DNA of 64,000 nt, taken from assembly GCF_964355755.1 (NCBI RefSeq), contig NC_092670.1:6227001-6291000 (forward strand), read 5' to 3'. Positions 28,101 to 35,589 of this stretch are shown here, piece by piece. The notes under the pieces were generated by a model, which made no database searches, was not told the DNA's origin, and saw only the letters and a program-made list of their open reading frames with translations. Numbering within the stretch: the first letter of the stretch is position 1; each line of letters begins with the position of its first letter. The stretch comes from Antedon mediterranea (lineage: Eukaryota; Echinodermata; Crinoidea; Comatulida; Antedonidae). The translations under genes were made by a program, and so were the position numbers.

Positions 28101-30644
28101 CTAAATCATTGATGTTTTTAAAAATGCTGGTACTTACTACAAAACAGATTTATGGAGTTAATAAAACAAAACCAGAAAAATTCACAATTTTATAGACTTA
28201 GTACTGTACTTAAACTAGTATTGTGCTGGTACACGATGTTTTACTATACACTTGTGGCCCGTTTTTTTTAAATCTATGTGGAATTCAATAGTTCACACTG
28301 CACTACCTTTTGCAGTGTCCAGTTAAAATTGGATGGATTGAATAAAATAATATGAACTTGATTGAATTTACTTGAATTAGAATAAATTTAGGTTTATTTC
28401 CTAGAAAAAAAAAGTCTGAAAAAGGGACGTTCTGCTTCACTTCTGTTGAGGAATAGAAATTTTAAGTCTAGAGCTACCATTTAATGACAAACTAAGTGTT
28501 CCTAAGAAAATATTGTATATTGTGTGAAACATTAATGTGTAGGCTATAGTCAACTGCTGGCATGTGGGTTAGTAAATTTACATCTACCAAACTAGTCCTA
28601 ATGTACTAGCTATACTGTATTTTACACATACAGTACATTTTCAATGTTTTAATTTGTTTTTCTAGGTGTTACAGAGATAGATCAAATTATTACTGTTCTA
28701 CTGAGTACAAATATGTTTGTTGGAGGTTTTCTAGGTTTTCTTCTTGACAACACCATACCAGGTAACATATTATTATTATTTATTTAAAAAAAAGCCTAAA
28801 CCAAGAACCCTTAACACTCTATCACACTACAGTATGTACTGATATATACCATTATTTTGTAGCCACATGTTATACTTTTGCTGCTCCATTTCTTTCTTGG
28901 GAACAAACTTTCTGGACATTTATCATCTGCTCGGACTTACCATGAGCATCTTATTTTTTATGGAAACTGGCGCAATATAAGATTTCCTTATTATGATGAT
29001 TTGGACAATCGAATAAGTTCCTTTTCTAGCCTCTCCGTAGGCCTGACCTAAGCGTCACTGTCTAAATTTATTCAACGATATGACAGAGTATAATCCACCC
29101 ACTAATTTATAATAAATTTAAGATATTAAAATTTGGTAAATACATTGTTATTTCAACTCATGTGTAATCCTCTAATTTTCACCAAATTCCGTAACCAGGC
29201 TCCCTGGGACTATACTTAAAGTAAAAATGTTAGATGTGTCGTGTTCTTGACCATGACCGGCATTTAAATTAAGTTTTAAACCAAACATAGTTTCCCTTCT
29301 AGCTACATTGCAAAATCACTTTTCTTTATCACATATCAAGTCGGAGCAGAAATAATGGCCACCATCATATGCCTAAGAAACAATAATAACAATAATATAT
29401 TATTGTTCTGAAGTACGAGGTGAAGTCACAACGACCTCTCTAAAGTCATTGATTATGAGAAAATAATCATAAAATCCTAGGACAGTAACAAATAACGATA
29501 AATAGATAAATATATATTTTTTTTCGAAAGAAAACAAAGAAATTAGAAACATTTTCATTCTATAAGCTATAGAATAACCATTCATACTGTCTTTGATGAA
29601 ATAAAATGTTAATAAAATCCTATTAAATAATGTCAGTAAGAAGTATCAGTAAAAGAAACACAATATGTTATATATATTGTTCGATATTAATAGTCTAGTC
29701 ATAAGACTCTTCAAAAAGTTAGTTATTTGGTTTTTTTTTTCATAAAAAATGTATTTTAATCTGTTTGTTGTTTATTGTGCATTTAACAGCCCTTAAAGGC
29801 CATCTGAAAGTTCATATTAAATAAAGAGGCAAAATTGTATACTCAATTTAGAGGTCGTAATTGTTCAATATACCTGTTTTTGTTTATACAGTAGTATACA
29901 AAAATTTCAATAGTGTGTACTATTTCATGCCATGTGACCCAAAATCATCCAATTAAAGGACAGGAATTTAGAGTAGAAAAGTCAAGTCTGTGAACTCTTC
30001 TCATTAGACAGACATTACTTGTTTTGCAGGAACTATTGAAGAAAGAGGTTTAACTAAATGGTGTGAACTGTACGGCAAAGAGGATGCCGACCCAGATGTG
30101 CTGGAGGAAGTATACAAATGCTATGAGTTTCCATTTGGCATGAACTACATCAAGAAATGCAAATTTCTTAAGTATGTTCCAGTCTCACCAACATTTACTG
30201 GATTTGCTAGAAAACGTAAGTACAGCTATCAGTTTCAAGGTTTTAGGTGATTGTGGCAATGGTTGCATTCTAAAGTAATGATTTAAAATCACTAAAAATT
30301 AATGGATTAGAGAGCTTTTGATTGCGACGACCTCGCCTATTCATAGGTCAGGTCAATTGATGTGTTGTTGGTCATCACCTGGACATAGGAACCATCAATA
30401 CTGTGTCGCCTGCACAAGTGAAATGTTACTGGTGTAAATAGTGAATGAAAGAAGAACACTGTTTTCTTCCTTTAATTGTTTGGAAAAGTTGTGCAATGGT
30501 GTATAAATAACACTTAATTAAATGAATTTTCAATCTAACTATTTATTTTTCTTATATATCTTTTCAGGGTATGTAAAAGTGCAAAATAAGAAATCAAATA
30601 AAAACAACTGTATATCTCAAAACCAAGTTGAACATCAGGTATAA
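7057..30644 (+). CDS. SLC23: SLC23-family nucleobase/ascorbate transporter (NAT), 12 coding exons
   Basis: Exons: 7057-7185, 9208-9365, 12800-12891, 15314-15375, 15668-15849, 17925-18045, 24593-25003, 25195-25324, 26566-26709, 28666-28761, 30030-30215, 30568-30644. They join in one frame to 595 residues plus TAA, close to the usual 580-650 of the family. The product should be a multi-pass plasma-membrane carrier, and the family cotransports nucleobases or ascorbate with H+ or Na+. Seen directly: [16 protein letters not shown] (first membrane segment), [33 protein letters not shown] (residues about 315-335), the NAT signature [10 protein letters not shown] (376-385), [26 protein letters not shown] and the C-terminal [15 protein letters not shown] block. 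The His usually following Gln in the first segment is Gln (Q43-Q44), and signature position 1 is Glu, not the Pro of vertebrate ascorbate carriers. The frame is open back to an AG at 7031-7032, so an extra upstream coding exon is possible. Paralogue and substrate cannot be fixed from sequence. Confidence 0.93.
7588..8805. repeat. unclassified ~1.2-kb interspersed element bounded by GGTTATCCGC / GCGGATAACC
   Basis: GGTTATCCGC at 7588 is matched by its complement GCGGATAACC just inside (7602) and again at 8760, followed by a small hairpin ACTCGTC..GACGAGT at 8770-8790. The interior has a T-rich tract (7630-7660) and CG-rich words (ACGCGCGCACGCGCG, about 7950) that are unlike the flanking intron. 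I see no coding capacity, so it is probably non-autonomous. Confidence 0.4.
9208..9365 (+). CDS. SLC23: SLC23 coding exon 2 (first membrane segments)
   Basis: Acceptor TTTTTTTCAG; reads [20 protein letters not shown] then [20 protein letters not shown], residues 44-96. Donor AG|GTAATT splits an Arg codon completed by the next exon. QTTFGCRLP spans this junction and is strongly conserved in the family. The open frame upstream of 9208 is intron. Confidence 0.93.
10345..10710 (-). mobile_element. 5'-truncated LINE fragment with TAA-rich microsatellite tail
   Basis: On the minus strand a frame from 10705 contains [20 protein letters not shown] then [13 protein letters not shown], a LINE ORF2 C-terminus type. 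A 3' UTR follows, ending at the TAA repeat (plus-strand 10352-10378). A second copy of the same 3' end lies at 25440-25890. Confidence 0.6.
10755..11388. mobile_element. TTAA-flanked MITE, 634 bp
   Basis: TTAA at 10755-10758 and 11385-11388 bracket inverted ends: AGACCCCTTCCCTGC..ACGTTTTTTGGA on the left and TCTAAAAAACGTAGGGAATG on the right. A TTAA target is the hallmark of piggyBac-type transposition. No transposase frame is present. It lies in the SLC23 intron between coding exons 2 and 3. Confidence 0.65.
11389..12799 (+). other. SLC23 intron remainder, AT-rich with many TACAGTA/TACTGTA words
   Basis: I find no exon between the element at 10755-11388 and the acceptor at 12799. The words TACAGTA and TACTGTA are unusually dense at 11690-12190. 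Confidence 0.5.
12800..12891 (+). CDS. SLC23: SLC23 coding exon 3
   Basis: Acceptor TTTGTTTACAG; reads [20 protein letters not shown], residues about 96-127, the third membrane helix region (LPIVQGGTF is a family hallmark). Donor CCTG|GTTAGT, phase 1. Confidence 0.93.
12925..13350. repeat. second copy of the GAAAAGAAGCCCA-type interspersed repeat
   Basis: It carries GTTTGCAAAAG, AAGCCCACTTGGCTTCTTTT and AAAGTAATCTCAAAAAG, the same set found at 5885-6430. It starts 33 bp after SLC23 coding exon 3, within the intron. Confidence 0.45.
13395..13460. repeat. single arm of the stem-loop repeat family of 2714-2945
   Basis: GTTGATATAAAGTTTGTGGT followed by ATATCATG and the perfect stem 13433-13448 (minus strand AGTTCTTTTCAGAACT) and CTGTTGAG match the arm at 2714-2772. 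No second arm is seen nearby. Confidence 0.55.
13461..15313 (+). other. SLC23 intron, nothing recognised
   Basis: AT-rich intron between coding exons 3 and 4. I see no repeat structure strong enough to name. Confidence 0.5.
15314..15375 (+). CDS. SLC23: SLC23 coding exon 4 (short, extracellular-loop exon)
   Basis: 62 bp; acceptor CTTTTTAG; reads [20 protein letters not shown] then E, residues 127-147. It carries an N-A-T glycosylation sequon in the loop that precedes the conserved W..RIRE motif. Donor GAA|GTATGT, phase 0. Confidence 0.9.
15668..15849 (+). CDS. SLC23: SLC23 coding exon 5
   Basis: Acceptor TCTTTTCAG; reads [19 protein letters not shown], then [19 protein letters not shown] and HWGISLL, residues 148-208. 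RE-IQGAI across the junction and IGPL..APT.ALIGLS are conserved family blocks. Donor CT|GTAAGT, phase 2. Confidence 0.95.
15850..17924 (+). other. SLC23 intron, nothing recognised
   Basis: AT-rich intron between coding exons 5 and 6. It has no convincing exon. Short open frames here lack family similarity and splice context. Confidence 0.5.
17925..18045 (+). CDS. SLC23: SLC23 coding exon 6
   Basis: Acceptor TTTTTTTCACAG; reads [20 protein letters not shown], then a loop and FPGFKLFP, residues 208-248. LFSQYL and the K.FP end align with the vertebrate SVCT segment. Donor CCA|GTAAGT, phase 0. It is followed by the 6.5-kb intron holding the nested transposons. Confidence 0.93.
18463..18522. repeat. 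18-bp tandem repeat, about 3.3 copies
   Basis: TAGTACTTTTAGGATA is repeated in direct tandem with an 18-bp period. Near-identical copies suggest recent expansion. Confidence 0.85.
19830..20112 (+). mobile_element. RTE-like LINE fossil, left fragment
   Basis: Conceptual translation with many stops shows the order of a LINE reverse transcriptase: LYNKIFET, then [10 protein letters not shown] (the NYRPISL region), RDRLEVN-like words, and QFVNQL..GNEYN. This is the segment preceding the DYEKAFDS motif in RTE-clade LINEs. It is interrupted at about 20112 by the minus-strand LINE and resumes at about 22840. Confidence 0.6.
20112..22836 (-). mobile_element. CR1/L2-like LINE, 5'-truncated, inserted in the RTE fossil
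   Basis: Minus orientation. The 3' end at about 20112-20150 reads GCGCTTTATAAATG then a TTATTATTATT tail, a CR1/L2-type terminus. The open reading frame occupies 22836 to 20215. ORF1 and the start of the endonuclease are absent, so the copy was truncated on insertion. It lies antisense within the SLC23 intron. Confidence 0.85.
20215..22827 (-). CDS. LINE ORF2: endonuclease C-terminal part plus reverse transcriptase
   Basis: 870 codons without a stop. Residues about 1-150 are the end of an APE-type endonuclease ([28 protein letters not shown]). Residues about 340-620 are the reverse transcriptase, with [22 protein letters not shown] and the catalytic [11 protein letters not shown]. The tail has [14 protein letters not shown] and [16 protein letters not shown], typical of CR1/L2/Rex1 LINEs. 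The first codon of the frame is TTG, and the frame is open to about 22836, so there is no true start: the protein is truncated at its N-terminus. In the block after GVPQGS the usual GSVLGPLLF reads GSVKGPLDF, two substitutions that may harm activity. An uninterrupted frame of this length implies recent insertion. It is not a host gene. Confidence 0.9.
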   Translation of the reverse strand: MVIITPNVSTSFRSFEHMDIKITSNSSVINLISIYRPPPSTKNKLTFDLFITEFSSLLESVSCTKNLLIVGDFNIHTNDLLDNNTKRFDELLYTSCLHQHVQGPTHVSGHTLDLLISRKNDNIIKQKQTTVKQGLPSDHMAVISFVDLSHPKQPTRTTSYRKLRNIDLNCFVEDIMNSPLVCAPEDNVSDLADQYNNVLQYILDQHAPLTTKLVTIRPRAPWYTNELREAKCVKRRSERRMLKSGLDIDKQRYKLECKAYKDMLDLAKCNYHRNEIANADDKNLFRIISKLYSVDSSPVLPKHTSSMDLANQFGCFFNEKILKICKNLNSINTPLITVNVDESCNSSFAEFEQIPEDTVRKVIAESASKSSRLDPIPTRLLKNCIDALLPHITKIVNMSLSSGTVPSAFKLSLVMPLLKKQNLDSNVLQNYRPIANLPFLFKVLERIATAQIKAYMDEHFLFSRVQSAYRRFHSTETALLRVTNDLLLALDKGNEAVLILLDYSAAFDTINHDLLFQRLHKRYGISGTALKWFISYFENRRQAIIVGDSMSDEFALPWGVPQGSVKGPLDFILYTGPLSNIIDSHPEVRHMIYADDTQLYLIMKPTHHSESVNSLESCIADVRSWAIQNKLMLNDSKTEMIHFHSKFREASSFPLVHIGDTSVSTSSSARNLGVQLDNSLGLKEHIRNVCRGASFGIYQIGQIRKYLDKTSTERLVHAFVSSRLDCNNSLLYGLPTSYLSPLQRIQNSAARLITGTKRHEHISPVLRDLHWLPVDQRIRFKILLLTYKAINGCAPAYICDIITPSTNSSLRSSSRLLLKPGPRSRTRFYGDRAFAVAAPKLWNTLPLEIRSSKSVITFKTKLKTHLFREA
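22840..23040 (+). mobile_element. RTE-like LINE fossil, right fragment
   Basis: It continues the reverse transcriptase where the left fragment stops: [15 protein letters not shown], then VRQGNT (from the VRQGD motif), and [20 protein letters not shown]. Frameshifts and stops show a long-dead copy. Order and strand agree with 19830-20112, so the two are halves of one element. Confidence 0.65.
23145..23262. mobile_element. right half of the AGATGTATTGTCCCCC-type MITE (decayed)
   Basis: TCAATCCAATTTTTGG, CTATTATGTGTGACATTAAA and TTTTGTCAGGGGGA..ATCTTTAA follow the order of the right half of the intact copy at 50862-51195. The left half is missing. Confidence 0.55.
23440..23706. repeat. ~265-bp palindrome containing a CTGTCTACACTAT-type MITE
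   Basis: The outer arms CGAGAGAGGGGGAGG..TTGGGGTG..ATGGAGAGACACATA (left) and their complement (right, 23650-23706) enclose an inner pair TGTCTACACTATAAAC / GTTATAGTGTAGACA around 23506-23635. The inner part matches the MITE family at 25508, 34346 and 58303; the outer arms are not seen in those copies. It is either a longer family member or a MITE nested at the centre of another palindrome. Confidence 0.6.
24593..25003 (+). CDS. SLC23: SLC23 coding exon 7, substrate-site exon with the NAT signature
   Basis: The largest exon (411 bp, 137 codons, phase 0 at both ends). It reads [74 protein letters not shown] and, in its last ten codons (24974-25003), [10 protein letters not shown]. The Glu of ESIGDYY and the NAT signature line the substrate pocket in studied family members. 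Glu at signature position 1 is the state I recall for plant NATs, whereas vertebrate SVCTs have Pro. Confidence 0.97.
25195..25324 (+). CDS. SLC23: SLC23 coding exon 8
   Basis: Acceptor CACATCTAG; reads [40 protein letters not shown] and VMF, residues 386-429. VGSRRV-like and GKFGALF..IPDP.VGG are family blocks. Donor TTTG|GTACGT, phase 1. Confidence 0.95.
25440..25890 (-). mobile_element. LINE 3'-end fragment, second copy, interrupted by a MITE
   Basis: It aligns by eye with the 10345-10710 fragment: ATTTATTTAGTCAGCAATAA, GGATGAGAAAAGGCTAA, [insertion], GGCCCAAATATATTCTGC, and GCTGCCTTAAATATTAAAAT further on. The break between GGCTAA and GGCCCAAA is filled by the MITE at 25508-25641. Confidence 0.6.
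25508..25641. mobile_element. CTGTCTACACTAT-type MITE, 134 bp, inserted into a LINE tail
   Basis: TTAA at both ends; left end AAGCTTGACTGTCTACACTA, right end TAGTGTAGACAGAGCTTAA, so the arms are inverted repeats. The interior has TGTGCCCATATATGG and GATGATGTCAT. The flanking LINE tail is continuous in the copy near 10404-10430, which supports these borders. Confidence 0.7.
26461..26555. mobile_element. SLC23: left half of the AGATGTATTGTCCCCC-type MITE, abutting the exon 9 acceptor
   Basis: AAAGATGTATTTGCC..AAACATGAAAAAGAAAG, then AAATCAAACTTTAAATC and CATTTTGTAGTTTTAATAAA, follow the intact copy at 50858-50950 in order and spacing. The similarity ends about 10 bases before the splice acceptor at 26565, so the branch-point region of SLC23 coding exon 9 appears to be transposon-derived. 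Confidence 0.6.
26566..26709 (+). CDS. SLC23: SLC23 coding exon 9
   Basis: Acceptor CCTCTTTTCAG; reads [40 protein letters not shown] and NPTAIST, residues 429-477. Almost identical blocks occur in SVCT proteins. Donor ACTG|GTAAGA, phase 1. A transposon relic (26461-26555) abuts the acceptor. Confidence 0.96.
26756..26940. repeat. degenerate repeat with ATGCGTCGTAACAC-type words
   Basis: TGTGCGTCGCAACACAG, TGTGTCATAACACG and ATGCGTCGTAACACTGCG, each followed by an ACATG word, recur at irregular 50-60 bp spacing. It leads directly into the 56-bp tandem repeat. Confidence 0.4.
26949..27113. repeat. 56-bp tandem repeat, three copies
   Basis: The unit starts GGCCAATCAGAACTAGCCGG at 26949, 27005 and 27061. 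The first two copies are identical and the third has a few substitutions. The high identity implies recent duplication. Confidence 0.95.
27114..28665 (+). other. SLC23 intron remainder, possible LINE-tail relic at 27655-27980
   Basis: No exon is seen. The segment ending ATGTGTAGAGAAACAAATAAACAAACA near 27980 has the look of a retroelement 3' end, but I could not find coding remnants to support it. Confidence 0.3.
28666..28761 (+). CDS. SLC23: SLC23 coding exon 10
   Basis: Acceptor TTTTTCTAG; reads [20 protein letters not shown] then [11 protein letters not shown], residues 477-509. MFVGG..F.LDNT.PG is a family block. Donor CCAG|GTAACA, phase 1. Confidence 0.95.
30030..30215 (+). CDS. SLC23: SLC23 coding exon 11
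   Basis: Acceptor TTGTTTTGCAG; reads [20 protein letters not shown], a variable acidic stretch, then [20 protein letters not shown] and VSPTFTGF, residues 509-571. GT.EERG..KW and FPFG...I.K align with the cytoplasmic C-terminus of SVCTs. Donor C|GTAAGT, phase 1. Confidence 0.95.
30568..30644 (+). CDS. SLC23: SLC23 coding exon 12 (C-terminal tail and stop)
   Basis: Acceptor TATCTTTTCAG; reads [20 protein letters not shown] then EHQV and TAA at 30642-30644. It is a short polar, basic cytoplasmic tail without recognised motifs. Confidence 0.85.
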
Positions 30645-30742
30645 TCACAATGTGACTCGTGCACAAACATAAATGTCTATCAAACACTCAATTAGAACAT
30701 TACTTAAATCATGTAAAAACCTGTCTAGATGTATTATTGAAA

Positions 30743-30748
30743 AATAAA
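30743..30748 (+). terminator. SLC23: candidate poly(A) signal of the SLC23 gene
   Basis: AATAAA lies 99 bases after the stop codon. It is the first canonical signal downstream. The region is AT-rich and later signals exist, so usage is uncertain. Confidence 0.5.
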
Positions 30749-33700
30749 GACAATACGAAATTAATGTAGCTTCAATATATCTAGGAAAAAAAATGCATGA
30801 TAAAAAAAAAACTCATCAGTTCAATAAAGTAGTTTTAAATTTAATTGACGGCGATTTATTTTAAAACAATTTGTCTTATAAATTCACTGCCCAATTTTAA
30901 CTTTAGATTATTTAGATAAACGTACATCATTACTAATAATTTTGACCTGAGGTCAAACTGAAAAGAATGTAGGGATATTAAAATGTTTACTACAGTAATG
31001 CTGCAGTATATATTTATTGTTAGCTAATAATGTACAATATATAATTGCTCATTAAATAAAAACCTGGAAACTTGCAAAATCCAAATACCTTGCATCAGTA
31101 TTATTATAAATTTCTTTAAAACACTGAATTATTAATGTTGTACTGTACTATAATTTAAATATAAATATTAATGGTGTATATAGAATATGTAATTGTAAAC
31201 ATTGATAAAGATGCATGGTATTAAACAAATATATATTTTGGAATTGTATCTATATATAGTAATCTGCAATAATTTTAAACACACTGGTTGGAGAGACTCG
31301 CCCCTTGGCGAGTTGTCTTTGCCAGCTCTTGTCTCTCTTCAGTGCTTCCTTTGTTTTGTATTAAATAAATAAGGAATGAATAAATAAAAGTAAGGTTAAG
31401 GTGATTGGGTTGTTTTTATTTCAAAATAAATCAATATAAAGGTCATGGGTCAATATATAAAATAAAAATATTCCTAATAAAATTACATACTAAAGTATAG
31501 GTTGGTACTATATAGAATTATTATAAATGAATTTTAAAATATTAGGGTATATTATGGTAATAAAAGCATTACAACATTGGAAATAATATTGTCCCTTGCT
31601 TTCCCGTTTTAAACTAATAATAAATATGGATTTTCGAAGCTGTATTAAATTTATGTTTTAAGTATTTTGAATTATTTTTATTTATATTTTAAGTAATTCA
31701 TTCAATAGTGTAATGGAGATTTGGAAATAACCATAGTACTAGGGTTGTGTAAAAGATTTCTCATATTCACATATAGCTCACTTAGACTACAGTACTTTAG
31801 TCACAGCCAAACTTTAAAAATAAAGTGTTTAATATGTTTAAAAAAAACTACTATACAATGCATTTTGTCCCTCTTATATACATAGTAGTGTTTGAAAAGA
31901 AATGTTTTAAAGGTTTTAGTAGTACGTGTAGAAATAGGTTTGAGTGGTTTTACTTTATCTAGGCAGATGCTTTGATACCACACACATGTGACCAGGCATT
32001 ATTTTAAAGTTAGGGTGAATACAATGTCATATGTGTCAGTGTTCCTAGGATGTTTTTAGATACAGCCAAATTTCACCCAGACCAAGATCAAAATTTATCA
32101 TATGCAATATAAAGCACTATAAATGCAAACACTGTAGAGTATAGTTTCAATACAATTCTCCACATAGAGATTTCAATGTAATATTTACCTTGTTGCTGTC
32201 AGCCTCTTAAACTCCTGCTTGCAGAGGCTATACAAGCAGATAATAGCAGCTAAATGGAAGTTTGTCTTCAAAATTGTAATATTTACCATTATATGCAATA
32301 TGGAGAACTGAATACACAAAAATATTATAAACTTGAATAATTAAACTAGAAAAGCAGGGTATTTTGTTAATTTGTGTGTATTTTATTTCTGTTTTATTTA
32401 TATTTAATTTTAAATGTAAGTTTGCTATTTAATAGATATTTTATTATCCCAAAGGTTTTTTTATGTTGTTTCTGTTAATCATAAACTTTTTCAGATATTT
32501 GATAGACTTAAAATAAAAATGAAAGATTGTTTGGAAAAAGGTAGAAGACCATTGTGAACTATTAGTTATTATTTTAATTTTTTTATCCACATGGTTCAAA
32601 TTTGTAAACGTAAGGTAAATGATAGACTGAAATTTGCCAAATCCCGACAATGCGAGGTCAAAGTTTATGTGACATCATGTTTCCCTCTCGCCTTGATTTA
32701 AGCGAATTAAACAGAATTTTGCTTTTCAATTACAATCTGTCAAATGCACAACATTTCAGGCTAAATTGATGGTATAGGTGCTCAGAGTTTTGCTCATATT
32801 TTTAGATTCTTCATCTAAATTGATGGTATAAGTGCTCAGAGTTTGGCTCATATTTTGAGATTCTTCATCGCACATAATATCCAGTCAAAAGCCTAGTGTA
32901 GATTTAGAGAGGTTTATTTATATGTCATAGTAACAGAATGCTTTGTAACTACAAGCCCAGTTGATACCCATATCTTAATTATACCAAATGAATTTATTTT
33001 TTTGTTAAATTATCAATTCAATTAAAAATCTATCATCTTTAATGTGCATGCATGTACTATTTTGACAATAAATAAATGAAAAAGCGAAATAAAGAAAGTT
33101 GTTTTATTTAATTTGTGTTTATTGCTTGCTAGAATAAAAAGCAAGTATCAAACAATTTGTTTTAACTAGAACTTGCATACTACGGTATTCTTAAAAATAT
33201 TTAAACACAATTACAGATCACTGTCCTATCAGTAGTAATCCCCTATTACTATTTTCTGAACTACTTCTATCCCTCCACTCATCTCGAGTTGTTTGGAAAA
33301 ACAAAAAATCATTTCGATACTGCATTTAGACTAAAGAGAGAAAATGCATTTCCAACACATGCATGCTCTTGGAGCACCTGGGATAGTTTTTTAAAAAATA
33401 GTAAAATTGAATGTTTACAGTTTCTTCCAAGATAAAAAAGTAATACGTTATTTCGTTCATAAAATCACCAAAGAAAAAATGTATATTTTAATACACAGGA
33501 TTTAACTCCCAATTCTATTGATGAATTAATGATTTTTTAATACAGTATTGTAGTGCCATACACACTACTACACCTTCAATCAAATTCGAACTACAAACTT
33601 TGTACCTCCATGGATCTATTTAATACCTCCATAATGGATTTATTTAATAGCTCCATGGTATCTCTGATAGTACACCAACCCGGGAACAGTTCAAAAATTG

Positions 33701-34340
33701 AAAGTTGAATATCATCAATAAGATGTATTTAACTGTTCATTGTGTGGTCCGGGCACCACTATAATCCAGTTCAGGTTTAAATTATAACCAAAATAAAATT
33801 TTATTTTTTCAGAATAATGTTTTATTTGGTCAACAACATGATTCATGTTAAAATACATTTGCAGTACATGTGGAATTTTACTGCTTGATTTTCATGAGAC
33901 ATTAATCATTCTTAATAGTAATGTTTGTAAATAAATAATAGATTAATAATTATTATTAAACATTTAATCTATAAATAGGTTTATCTATACATAATTTTGA
34001 AATACTATTTTTATATAAATGGAATAATTAATTTAAAATTGGTTAAATTACATTTTTAAACAATGATTTAATATATAATAAATTATATTTACATTCAAAT
34101 GTATATACAGTACACTCTCTTGATTATGAAACAAATTGCACATATATCATGCATACAAAGACTTATAATATATATAAATAAACATTGTTTCTGATATTTA
34201 TGAATTCTAAACTTGTGTGAGTACCATAAATTGTCAAATATATATTCTTTGCGTGACCAAGGTTACTGAAAATAGCCGAAACGTAACAAGTAAGTACTTG
34301 ACAACTGGTTTAAAAAAAAGTTAAATTTAAAAAAAATATA
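30749..34340. other. intergenic region between convergent SLC23 and Epac genes
   Basis: AT-rich, with no coding exon recognised. A small hairpin ACTCGCCCCTTGGCGAGT is at 31297-31314. Apart from the direct duplication at 32757-32870 I see little structure. Confidence 0.5.
32757..32870. repeat. direct tandem duplication, two ~55-bp copies
   Basis: CTAAATTGATGGTATA..GTGCTCAGAGTTT..GCTCATATTTT..AGATTCTTCATC occurs twice in direct succession with about four substitutions. Confidence 0.85.
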
Positions 34341-34345
34341 TATTC

Positions 34346-34488
34346 TTAAGCTGTGTCTACACTATCAAACTAGTTTGACAAAAAAAAGTGTGATGTGCCC
34401 AAATATGGTAGTGATATGATATCATCATGTTCATATATGGCCACATCACATTTTGTCACATAAAGTTTGATAGTGTAGACATAGCTTT
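34346..34488. mobile_element. CTGTCTACACTAT-type MITE, ~140 bp
   Basis: It begins TTAAGCTGTGTCTACACTAT at 34346 and ends ATAGTGTAGACATAGCTT at 34488. The centre carries GTGTGATGTGCCCAAATATG and its partial complement CATATATGGCCACATCACA, so most of the element folds on itself. Same family as 25508-25641 and 58303-58456. Confidence 0.75.
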
Positions 34489-34650
34489 GATTGATTGATT
34501 GATTGATTGATTGAAATTTATATTTATACTGGGTAACCTCTTCAGTCAAAGACTGGTCTCCCAGAGGGTCCAGTTGGTGATCAGTGGCTGTGATGTACTA
34601 ATACACCGGGGTAACCAGTCTGTCCACAAGACAAGCTCAGGTCTAGAAAT
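34489..34650. repeat. TTGA microsatellite and adjoining interspersed repeat
   Basis: TTGATTGATTGATTGATTGA-type repeats at about 34488-34514 lead into sequence (ACCTCTTCAGTCAAAGACTG, CCAGAGGGTCCAGTTGG, ACACCGGGGTAACCAGTCTG) with the character of a retroelement 3' UTR followed by its microsatellite tail, in minus orientation. Family not identified. Confidence 0.4.
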
Positions 34651-35589
34651 AAATAGTCATTTTACAGTATAAGCTATATTCACACTTGTTCCTTTTCATG
34701 GAGAATGTATAAAGAACAGAATGACTCTATCTTCAGTTACATGTGTGAATGTGGTTTATAGTCATGTGTATTAATTCAAACAGTACACGTGTAGTCAAAG
34801 TGTATTAGCAAAGAATATACGTCAGAAAAATGAGCATTCTGTGATGTTACGCTTTTAACAGTTGGCCACCCTAAGGCAGGTGGATGTATAAGGACCTCAG
34901 ACTTTATAAAAATTGAATGAATTACAATTATAATAATATATTTTTCAAATATTTAAACTTTGAATACTTTTTACACCACACTAAATTGCTTAAAAATCCT
35001 TATCAAGAAAATACAGAAAAAAAGGACTGCTCATTCTTCTGATACTTATTCTTTGTTAATATACAGTTAGATAAAAACACCTAATTATACATAACTAGAA
35101 CTAAATAAAATCACTTAAAAAAAACTTAATAATAAAAATAATACACATGCAGTCATAATGTTAATTTATTTGGATGATTCTTGGTCCTCTCTTCATCATT
35201 TGTTGATGGATGTTAATTACAGAATCCAATATTTTTCGTTTGTTTGTATTTAAATGTTTCATATGATGCAAAATAAAAGATCAATTAAATTATATAACAT
35301 AAATTATATACATTATATAACTTTATTAACATAGTATGTTCAAACAGCAACTGAAAAGATAGTTAATAGGCAAGTATAACATAGTATAATTTGAGGTAGA
35401 AGAGCCTTGTTTTAATGAGAGCCCGAGTTAAGCACATTTATGCTATATGTACAAATAGACATTGGCTTACTATCTATTTTAACATTATATAAACATTTAA
35501 TTCATCAACTGTGTAATTGCATACTCCACAGATATGGTGCTTAAAATACAGTAAGCCAATTACTGTATACAGCATTGCTGAGTATACTG